Shown: positions 32,739-39,181 of the stretch, piece by piece | How positions within the stretch are numbered: position 1 is the stretch's first letter | How the letters are laid out: each line of letters starts with the position of its first letter | The notes under the pieces: generated by a model | What the model was told of the DNA's origin: nothing | Seen by the model: only the letters and a program-made list of their open reading frames with translations | Database searches by the model: none | Position numbers and translations under genes: made by a program | Source: Lentisphaeria bacterium | Lineage (GTDB): Bacteria; Verrucomicrobiota; Lentisphaeria; Victivallales; Victivallaceae | Direction: 5' to 3' | Assembly: GCA_017457065.1 (NCBI GenBank) | Contig: JAFTIE010000206.1 | Coordinates: 1 to 40,384, forward strand | DNA length: 40,384 nucleotides

Positions 32739-33166
32739 TTTTCCTCTTTCTTCCAATCGGGATCATTTTTTTCGATATAGTGGTGTTCCCGGGCAGACAG
32801 CAAAGCGCCTGTGGGACACTGGATCTTCTCAACACACTCCTCTCCGGGCAGAACTTCCGCCTCATAATTGACAGATGCCAAAGCGCCTGTAACGGTGAAC
32901 TGCTCACTTGAAAATTTGGCACATTTACGGCAGCCGATACATCCGACCTTGCACTGCTTGCGCTTTTCAGCGCCCATTTCAGGGGAATTGCAGTAAACAT
33001 GTACATCTGCTTCGGCAGGAACAAGGGCAATGATATGGCGGGGACAGACCGACACACACTTGCCGCAGCCCACGCAAAGCTCCCGGTGGACCAGTGCCAG
33101 ATTGTTGACGATCTCAATGGCTCCGAAGGGACAGACATTTGCACAGCTCCCCAGACCGAGGCAGCC
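32735..33166 (-). pseudogene. rnfB: rnfB 3' part, downstream of an in-frame stop
   Basis: This stretch continues RnfB in the same frame right after the TAA at 33167-33169: GCLGLGSCANVCP and LCVGCGKCVSVCP form the two ferredoxin-type clusters, then a Cys-rich KVGCIGCRKCAK segment and a tail ending at rnfC. All cluster cysteines are kept and the frame is clean, so decay is recent or the stop is bypassed. A GTG at 33073 has GGGAG six bases upstream and could restart translation, but would omit the first cluster. Confidence 0.85.
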
Positions 33167-33583
33167 TTAGCGGCACCCCTTGGGACCGCCCGCCACCATT
33201 GAAGCTGCGGCGCAATCGCTGACGCCGTTGTAGTTGAAACGGCTCACCGTCTGAAACATATCACCGCCGCAGCGGACAACAGCTCTCTTGCGGACTCCTC
33301 CATCAGGTGAGATCCCCAGAGCAAGAGCAATGGCGTTGATCTGCTCCTGACTTGAAACGGGGCAGCGGCAGGGGGGATTTTCGCCGGCGACCACAGATTT
33401 GGCAAAGTCGGCACAACCCGCCTTGCCGCATCCGCCGCAGTTGGCGCCGGGAAGAAGTTCCTGAACCAATTCCACCCGGGAGTCGGTATCGACCTTGAAA
33501 AAGCGGGCAAAAACACCAATGATCACACCGAGCAGGACTCCTGTGATCCCCATAAGCAAAAGTGCACCTGTGAGCATATCCAT
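33167..33583 (-). CDS. rnfB: rnfB 5' part, ending at an in-frame TAA
   Basis: RnfB is the ferredoxin-facing Fe-S subunit of Rnf. This part holds the N-terminal membrane anchor (about residues 3-23) and the Fe-S domain CGGCGKAGCADFAK with its later Cys, then stops with TAA just after GGPKGCR. In RnfB proteins this segment normally runs on as RYGC into the two ferredoxin clusters, and exactly that continuation follows the stop. As read it gives 138 residues, about half the normal length. The start may be ATG 33583, ATG 33577, or TTG 33589, which is best spaced from AAGGGG. Confidence 0.85.
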   Translation of the reverse strand: MDMLTGALLLMGITGVLLGVIIGVFARFFKVDTDSRVELVQELLPGANCGGCGKAGCADFAKSVVAGENPPCRCPVSSQEQINAIALALGISPDGGVRKRAVVRCGGDMFQTVSRFNYNGVSDCAAASMVAGGPKGCR

Positions 33584-33608
33584 TTGCAAGAATTTCCCCT
33601 TAGTTCCG

Positions 33609-34199
33609 TCAGCAGAGACCGGCAAAGCCGACAAACGCCATAGCGAGGATCCCGGCGGTCACAAGTCCGATGGGGATCCCTTCAAATGCCTTGGGGGGCG
33701 AAGCCAGTTCAAGCCGTTCCCTGAGGCTGGCAAAAAGCAGCAGGGCAATGGCAAAACCCACGCCTGAAAAGCAGCCGAATATGGTGGCGTCAAGAACGGA
33801 ACGCTGTGCATTGAAATTCAGTGCCGCAGACCCCAGCACAGCGCAGTTGGTGGTGATGAGAGGCAGATAGATCCCCAATGCCTGATAGAGGCCGGGAGCA
33901 AGTTTCTGCATAACGATCTCTATGACCTGAACCAGAGCGGCGATAACGAGGATGAAAATAAGCACCTGAAGAAAGCTCAGATCCACCACCTTCTCCCCCC
34001 AGGTGAATTTCAGGAGATGGTTGTAAATAAGCGCCGTGCAGAAAGAGGCCGCCGTCATGACAAATATGACAGCCCCCGACATCCCCATTGCCGTACTGAT
34101 CCTTTTGGAAACCCCCAGAAAGGGGCAGATGCCGAGAAAGCGGGTCAACACAAAGTTGTAGACCAGCGCCGCCCCCACAGTCAGTTCCAGATATTTCAT
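33609..34199 (-). CDS. rnfA: Rnf complex subunit A
   Basis: A 196-residue integral membrane protein with six predicted helices. VLTRFLGICPFLGVSKR near the N-terminus and YLPLITTNCAVLGSA carry the conserved half-membrane cysteines that, with those of RnfE, hold an Fe-S cluster inside the membrane. This is the first gene of the operon, in the order A-B-C-D-G-E. ATG 34199 has GGGAG eight bases upstream; an extension to 34223 would start inside the leader. Confidence 0.95.
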   Translation of the reverse strand: MKYLELTVGAALVYNFVLTRFLGICPFLGVSKRISTAMGMSGAVIFVMTAASFCTALIYNHLLKFTWGEKVVDLSFLQVLIFILVIAALVQVIEIVMQKLAPGLYQALGIYLPLITTNCAVLGSAALNFNAQRSVLDATIFGCFSGVGFAIALLLFASLRERLELASPPKAFEGIPIGLVTAGILAMAFVGFAGLC

Positions 34200-34228
34200 T
34201 GTTCTTTCTCCCGTTATGCACACTGTGT

Positions 34229-34257
34229 AATATAGCAGAAAACCGCTCTTTTGTCAA
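34229..34257 (-). promoter_or_regulatory. Near-consensus promoter of the rnf operon
   Basis: Leftward TTGACA (34252-34257), 17 bases, TATATT (34229-34234). This is the closest match to consensus in the window, fitting strong expression of an energy-conserving complex. The leader is about 23 bases. Confidence 0.85.
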
Positions 34258-34310
34258 ACATTTTCCCGTTTCAGCGCCCAAAAAAAAGTCCCCTGACGCT
34301 ATTGTTTACC

Positions 34311-34339
34311 AGTTTGTTTACTTAATATAAACTCAAACT
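34311..34339. promoter_or_regulatory. AT-rich inverted repeat, possible operator
   Basis: AGTTTGTTTA (34311-34320) mirrors TAAAC plus AAACT (34328-34332, 34335-34339) with two extra bases and a seven-base centre. It lies upstream of the DUF4838 promoter and could bind a sugar-responsive regulator. Confidence 0.35.
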
Positions 34340-34472
34340 ATATACATTTCAAGTTCTCTTGCGGGAAAAGAAAAAATTTTTTCGCCTGACAGAGTGTCAT
34401 TTCTGCGGCAGGAGCACCGGGAATGTTCCTTGCATCCCTGAAAAAATCGATTTCAAAATTATTGTGTTACAC

Positions 34473-34501
34473 TTGACAAGTCAAAATGAGTGATGTAATT
34501 T
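34473..34501 (+). promoter_or_regulatory. Sigma70-type promoter of the DUF4838 gene
   Basis: TTGACA (34473-34478), 17 bases, TAATTT (34496-34501). The -10 is weaker than others here, as expected for a regulated gene. Confidence 0.55.
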
Positions 34502-34552
34502 ATTTAAAGTCGGAGTGTTTTCAGAAGTCCCTGTTTATATGAGGAATAAAAT

Positions 34553-37072
34553 ATGTTGAATTTTTCAAAACTTCTTCTTATTTGTACTGCGATCGGTGCC
34601 GCAGGAGTTCTCCCGGCTCTGGAACTCAATAAAAATATGACGATGCCCATTGTCTATTTTGACAAAGACTCCAATCCGGGGACAGGAGCTTTTCTGAAAC
34701 TGACAGCTGAAAAACTTCAGAAGGCTTTTCAGGAAACTCTGGGGGCAAAAGTGGCGGTCATCCCTGCCTCAAAAGCACCTGCGGGTCTCAAAAGGGCTGT
34801 TTTTCTGGGAGACAATCCCCTGCTGCGGCAGCTGGGGAAGAAGCCTTCTTCCTTCAAAAACTTCGACTGCCTCATCGCTGAAGAAAAGGGTTCCATCCTT
34901 CTTGCCGGATTTGACGGACACCGCATCGGAAGCCCCAAAACAAGTAAAAGCCACAACGAATACATCCTCGGCTCCACCCGGGCGGCGGTGATTTTCATGG
35001 AAAAATTTCTGGGGACCCGTTTCCTCGCTCCCGGAGAAACCGGAACCGACTACATGCGCAAACGCAAAGTGGTGATCCCCGACAAATTCCGCATGGAGCA
35101 CAGCCACAATCTCAACTATGCTCTGGGGAGAGCGCCTGACTTCTTTTACGACTACTCCAGTTCTCTTTTCGGACAGGGCAGATACCACACCCACGGCGGA
35201 CACTCCTATTATCAGGCTGTGCCCAAAGCTGTTTACGGCAAATCCCATCCCCAATATTTCGCCCAGACCGGCAGTGATCCCAATGTCCGTGACAGCAGCA
35301 ACAACCACCTCTGCCTCGGCAACAAAGAAGTCGAGGAGCTGATCTTCAAGCAGATGCTCAAAGATCTGGATGCAGGCAACGAAATCACTCAGTTGGCTCA
35401 GACCGATGCCATGGTCCAATGCCTCTGCAAGCTCTGCCGTGCCATGCCCTACTGGAGCGATCCCGGGGAATGGATCTGGAACTTCCACAAAAAGCTTGCC
35501 GAAAGAGTTCTTAAAGAGCGTCCCGGGAAAAAAGTACTCATCATCTGCTACGCCCCCAACTGGGATCCCCCGAAAACCTTCAAAAAATTCCCTGCCAACA
35601 CAGCTGTTGAACTGTGTAAATACGACAGTAAAGTCCTGGAAAAGTGGAAAAATTACACTGTCCCCCAGGGATTTCAGGTCTATCTTTACAACTGGGGGAG
35701 CTACGTCCGCAGTGGTCTCACCCCCAAAAGGACGCCTCAATTCTGCGCCGATCAGGCACGGGAGTTCATTAAATTCGGCGTCAAAGGTCTTTACCGCTGC
35801 GGCTTCGGAGAAGGCTTCGGACTTGAGGGACCTTCGTACTACGTTTACGGCAAGATACTTGAAGATCCCTCGCGCAACGAAAAGAAGCTGACGGAAGAGT
35901 TTATTGAACGCGCCTACCACGAAAGCGCCGCTCCCATGAAGCGCTTTTTTGAAACATTGTACAGCAAACTGCAAATATTCTCTGTGGTGGAGCGCTCCGT
36001 TGATGCAAGGGAGATCCTCAACATGATCTACCCCCCGGAAACCCTTGCTCTGCTGGAACGGCATTTGAAGCGTGCCGAAAGCACTGCCACACGGGGCAAA
36101 GTCAAACGCCGTCTGGCATTGGTCCGGACCGAATTTGACTACCTGAAAAAGACAGTCCGTGCCCTGACACTTTTTGTTGCCTACCGGACCGCTCCAACCA
36201 AACACTCTCTTGAAGAGCTGCTTAAAGCCATTGATGAAAGAAATGCTTATATCCGCTCTGTCGCACCAAAGGGGACCGTTAAAAAAATCCCCGGCTGGCG
36301 TGAGGTGCGCGTATTTGGCAACAGGGGGAAACAGCTTCTGAACAACGGACGTCTTTCAGCCTATATCGGAGCTCCCTTTGAATGGGACACCGCCCATATC
36401 CGCAAACTGGGCGTTCTTCCCGGCACCCGGACCAAAAAACTTGAGATCCTTCCGGCAAATGGCAAGGTGACTTTTGACGACTTTGAAAAGGGAGTCTGGA
36501 AAAAGGCTCAGTGGCACAAACTGGGAGGGATCCAGCTTGAGCCCCTCAGCGAGCAGACCTGGTTCAAGATGCTCTACGACAAAGAAAACCTTTACGTTGC
36601 CGTCAAAGCCGAACTCAAAGGCAACCGCAAAACAACTGCCGTCGGCAGGGACGGTGTTTTCTGGCGCCAGAACGCCATTGAACTTTTCCTCGACCCCAAG
36701 GGCGAAAGGGAGATCTGCTATCATCTGGCATGGAACCCTGTAGCTGACTCTTACTGGGATGCGGCAAAGGGGCTCATTACCGACCCGCTCCACCCTGATT
36801 ACGGTAAAAACCTCAAATCCTGGAACGGCGATTGGCGTTACATGAACCGGCATGAAAAAGATATGTGGTACTCTATGGCGGTGATCCCCTTCAAGAACTT
36901 CGGCGTGAAGGTCGTTCCCGGTGTTGTCTGGACCTTGAATGTAGGCAGAGAGATCCGTTATCCCGCCGAGCACACAGCCACCGACATGGACCAGCTGGGT
37001 TTGTGGGCGCCCAATCTTTCCTCCAGAATTTTTGCGGACATCAACGCCTTTGGAGAAGCTGTATTCAAATAA
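34553..37072 (+). CDS. Secreted DUF4838 glycan-active protein with C-terminal CBM9-like domain
   Basis: An 839-residue exported protein: signal peptide at about 1-22 (LLLICTAIGAAGVLPALE), an alpha-glucuronidase-like N-terminal domain at about 30-160 (including GSTRAAVIFMEKFLGTRFLAPGE), then the DUF4838 region at about 180-480 with WIWNFHKKLAERVL and VYLYNWGSYVRSG. A helical segment follows, and a CBM9/DOMON-like beta domain fills about 640-835 (LYVAVKAEL, AIELFLDP, WTLNVGREIR). Such proteins are common in Lentisphaerae and Bacteroidetes glycan degraders; the substrate is unknown. GAGGAA lies seven bases before the ATG. The gene stands alone under its own promoter. Confidence 0.87.
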   Translation: MLNFSKLLLICTAIGAAGVLPALELNKNMTMPIVYFDKDSNPGTGAFLKLTAEKLQKAFQETLGAKVAVIPASKAPAGLKRAVFLGDNPLLRQLGKKPSSFKNFDCLIAEEKGSILLAGFDGHRIGSPKTSKSHNEYILGSTRAAVIFMEKFLGTRFLAPGETGTDYMRKRKVVIPDKFRMEHSHNLNYALGRAPDFFYDYSSSLFGQGRYHTHGGHSYYQAVPKAVYGKSHPQYFAQTGSDPNVRDSSNNHLCLGNKEVEELIFKQMLKDLDAGNEITQLAQTDAMVQCLCKLCRAMPYWSDPGEWIWNFHKKLAERVLKERPGKKVLIICYAPNWDPPKTFKKFPANTAVELCKYDSKVLEKWKNYTVPQGFQVYLYNWGSYVRSGLTPKRTPQFCADQAREFIKFGVKGLYRCGFGEGFGLEGPSYYVYGKILEDPSRNEKKLTEEFIERAYHESAAPMKRFFETLYSKLQIFSVVERSVDAREILNMIYPPETLALLERHLKRAESTATRGKVKRRLALVRTEFDYLKKTVRALTLFVAYRTAPTKHSLEELLKAIDERNAYIRSVAPKGTVKKIPGWREVRVFGNRGKQLLNNGRLSAYIGAPFEWDTAHIRKLGVLPGTRTKKLEILPANGKVTFDDFEKGVWKKAQWHKLGGIQLEPLSEQTWFKMLYDKENLYVAVKAELKGNRKTTAVGRDGVFWRQNAIELFLDPKGEREICYHLAWNPVADSYWDAAKGLITDPLHPDYGKNLKSWNGDWRYMNRHEKDMWYSMAVIPFKNFGVKVVPGVVWTLNVGREIRYPAEHTATDMDQLGLWAPNLSSRIFADINAFGEAVFK

Positions 37073-37089
37073 AAAGCGGCAGTGATTTT

Positions 37090-37114
37090 CCCCGGCAACT
37101 GTATGCTGCCGGGG
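37090..37114 (+). terminator. GC-rich hairpin after the DUF4838 gene
   Basis: CCCCGGCA (37090-37097) pairs with TGCCGGGG (37107-37114) around a nine-base loop, 18 bases after the stop codon. Only scattered T residues follow, so it is a weak terminator or an mRNA-end stabiliser. Confidence 0.55.
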
Positions 37115-37120
37115 TGTTGT

Positions 37121-37354
37121 TCAATGCTGAAGCTTCTGGAGTACAGATAAGCCCTTTACTGTCAGAAGATACTTCTGCCGTGGATGCCGTGGGCTGTCAG
37201 GGTACAGCAAACGCACAAATCCATCTTTGATTGCCGGATCGAGGCAGTTGTTGAGGAAATTTTCTCTGTCTGCCAAAAAGAGTAACTGCATCATCTCCTC
37301 GAAGCCAAGGTCCGGCAAGCCCTCTCCGCCGAATCTGCAAAAGAATAACCCCAA
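37121..37354 (-). pseudogene. Remnant of a Fic/AlbA-type protein: C-terminal winged helix
   Basis: A 77-codon frame reading leftward. Its last 50 residues, with DRENFLNNCLDPAIKDGFV followed by PDSPRHPRQKYLLTVKG, look like the winged-helix tail of Fic-family or AlbA/ATP-binding regulator proteins, where the motif is a DNA-binding end of a 350-500 residue protein. The first 20 residues look unrelated, the only start is a TTG with a TGA directly in front, and no N-terminal part lies upstream. It is best read as a decayed gene end left after deletion. The family match is from memory of the motif. Confidence 0.55.
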
Positions 37355-37363
37355 TCAAAACCA

Positions 37364-37399
37364 ATCCCCCGACAGCTCACGCCGCCGGGGGATTTTTTT
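37364..37399 (+). terminator. Intrinsic terminator, rightward
   Basis: ATCCCCCG (37364-37371) pairs with CGGGGGAT (37386-37393), followed by T residues to 37399. It would stop rightward transcripts from the DUF4838 gene about 300 bases after its stop codon. Confidence 0.75.
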
Positions 37400-37405
37400 A
37401 ACCTA

Positions 37406-37428
37406 TTTGCACAAAAAAATTGTGCAAA
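37406..37428. repeat. Perfect 9-bp inverted repeat
   Basis: TTTGCACAA (37406-37414) and TTGTGCAAA (37420-37428) flank AAAAA. It may be an operator for a LacI-like or similar dimeric regulator, or a leftward hairpin behind the GH20 gene. A leftward TATAAT lies just to its right at 37433-37438. Confidence 0.6.
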
Positions 37429-37516
37429 CAAAATTATACAAGCCGCCTAAACCGGCTCTTACAATATAGCAATACATCAGATCTTGCCGCAGTTCCTTAT
37501 CTGAAAAAGAGTAGGT

Positions 37517-38920
37517 TTATTTGCGCATGTTTTCCTTCCACTTGGCGGCGGCATTGGTCAGCACATGGCGCCAGTATTCATTTTGCTCCAGCTTCGCAGT
37601 AAAACGCTGATCCACGAACTCATCCCACATCTTTTCCGGGAAGTATTTGAGCATCATGGGTTTGATTCTCTCAAGGCCTGCCAGGGTGTCTTCGTAACAG
37701 CGCCGGACACCATCCAGCCAGTTGGAGGTCATTTCATTGGGGGCCATACCTGCCCGCCAGGTGGTCAGCATGGCCTCGTTGTTGGCAAAACAGGTATAGA
37801 TGTACTCCAGCATCTTGTCGATCTCATTGAAGCCGTACCAGATCTCTGCCAGATCCCGGTGCCGTGAAGCATTGTCCTTGAGTTCTGTCACAAATTTTCC
37901 GGCACAAGCTGGTTCATAGCAGAAATAACTGAACATGGCATCGTAGTCCAGTTCCATGCCGAAGAACTTTTTCCCGAACTCATTGGCAAACTTTTTCCTG
38001 TCGGTGATGACCCCCTTTGTCAGAGTTTCCGACAGATAAGCGCTCATGAACATTGACTGGGGCAGGGTGACGTCGATGGGGCTCTGGCATTGGATCCGTC
38101 CCCATGCTGTTCCCACGTGACCGGAAATACGGGGGTACTTTGCGTGTACTGCGCCCCAGGCATCCACGTTCCGCATCTTAGGCTCCTGAGGTGCCATGGC
38201 AGAATAGAAGCGATGGGCTTGAATACAGGAGGCACTCCAGAACTCAAGGCCGCTTGCCGCCATGCGTTCGAGGTAATCATAATCAAGTTCCCGGTACATC
38301 CAGACGCAGGGAATGACACCTTTGGGCAGTTCGGCGAACTTCTCAGCGCCGTGGTTGCGGAACACATCATCCCACAGTACCACCTTCAAATTTTTCTTCT
38401 GGATATACTCTGCACAGCGGCGCACCCGCTTGATATAAAGATCAAGTTTGCCGGAGCCGCAGCGTTCACAGGGGATGCGCATATTGCACTCGTCGGCGCC
38501 GATATGGAATATCTTTGTTCCGGGAAAAACTTCAAGGAGTTCATCAGCCATGGCGCACCAGAGTTCATAGGTTTCCTCAAGGGCAAGGCACCATTGATAA
38601 CTCGTTCCCCCGGGACCTCCGTCCCGCAGATCACGGAACTTGGGGTATTTGAGGATATAATCCAGATGTCCGATGCTCTGAAGCAGGGGGATCAGTTCCA
38701 CATTTTTTTCTTTGCAGTGCGCTCCGAAACGCCGGAACTCCTCTTTTGTCCAGGCGCAGGGGTGATGGAGTCCTGCTGTTGCCTCAAAGGGAAATTTATC
38801 TTCAAACTCTACAAGGATCGCATTGAAGCCCTGTTCGGCGAGTTCATCGACTAAAGTCAGGGCATAATCCGCAGTCGGGATCATAGACTTCATATCGAAA
38901 TGAACAGCTTTGATTTCCAT
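37517..38920 (-). CDS. Family 20 glycoside hydrolase (beta-N-acetylhexosaminidase-like)
   Basis: A 467-residue enzyme with the GH20 active-site motif HIGADECN, placing the substrate-polarising Asp at 143 and the acid Glu at 144. GH20 enzymes remove terminal GlcNAc or GalNAc (or lacto-N-biose) by substrate-assisted catalysis. The barrel runs from about residue 1 to 330, followed by a helical C-terminus; the usual N-terminal GH20b domain and a signal peptide are absent, so it probably acts in the cytoplasm on imported oligosaccharides. AAAGGAAA lies just upstream of the ATG. It faces the DUF4838 gene convergently. I see no clear promoter in the 261 bases to its right. Confidence 0.88.
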   Translation of the reverse strand: MEIKAVHFDMKSMIPTADYALTLVDELAEQGFNAILVEFEDKFPFEATAGLHHPCAWTKEEFRRFGAHCKEKNVELIPLLQSIGHLDYILKYPKFRDLRDGGPGGTSYQWCLALEETYELWCAMADELLEVFPGTKIFHIGADECNMRIPCERCGSGKLDLYIKRVRRCAEYIQKKNLKVVLWDDVFRNHGAEKFAELPKGVIPCVWMYRELDYDYLERMAASGLEFWSASCIQAHRFYSAMAPQEPKMRNVDAWGAVHAKYPRISGHVGTAWGRIQCQSPIDVTLPQSMFMSAYLSETLTKGVITDRKKFANEFGKKFFGMELDYDAMFSYFCYEPACAGKFVTELKDNASRHRDLAEIWYGFNEIDKMLEYIYTCFANNEAMLTTWRAGMAPNEMTSNWLDGVRRCYEDTLAGLERIKPMMLKYFPEKMWDEFVDQRFTAKLEQNEYWRHVLTNAAAKWKENMRK

Positions 38921-39092
38921 TTTTCTTTCCTTTTTTTTGGGGGCTCTGTTTCCTTCACGGGCGGGTAAAACAACTTGCTCCGGAAAGTTTTTACAGACCG
39001 CTTTTTATTTTTTTAACTCAAAACACTGAAAAAGATTTTCCGGCTTCGTTGAACTGCGCCGTGACAAGAGGAAAAGTAGGGGCGGGGCGGAG

Positions 39093-39119
39093 AAAAAAAG
39101 AGCTTTTCTCAAAAGGGCT
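39093..39119 (-). terminator. Intrinsic terminator of the DUF4091-like gene
   Basis: Reading leftward, AGC and TTTT pair with AAAA and GCT around GAG with two unpaired C, followed by C and seven T. It lies about 65 bases past the stop codon at 39182. The stem is short but position and T-run are right. Confidence 0.55.
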
Positions 39120-39181
39120 TTTCCACTGCCCCAACTCCCCCGACCTTTTTTACCGACCTCTGTCGGGAACAGCGCTTTTTT

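Larger units (their letters stand above)
34200..34552. other. Divergent regulatory region between rnf and the DUF4838 gene
   Basis: A 353-base gene-free stretch. It contains the leftward rnf promoter, an AT-rich block with an inverted repeat at 34311-34339, and the rightward promoter at 34473-34501. No convincing small gene or structured RNA was seen in the rest. Confidence 0.8.
37073..37516. other. Intergenic region with hairpins and a gene remnant
   Basis: This 444-base stretch holds a GC hairpin after the DUF4838 gene (37090-37114), a leftward winged-helix remnant (37121-37354), a terminator (37364-37399), an exact palindrome (37406-37428) and a small hairpin (37441-37457). The last 60 bases before the GH20 end show nothing clear. 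Confidence 0.75.

Noticed and set aside
33167-33169. Alternative genetic code reading TAA as an amino acid
   Set aside because: Several intact genes here, including iclR and rnfC, end in TAA at the expected length, so TAA is a normal stop.
34769-36205. 478-codon open frame opposite the DUF4838 gene
   Set aside because: Shadow of a strongly supported gene; no ribosome site or promoter fits it.
38974-39045. Widely spaced CCGGAAA/TTTCCGG inverted repeat upstream of the GH20 gene
   Set aside because: Only seven bases with about 50 between; expected by chance and not linked to a clear promoter.
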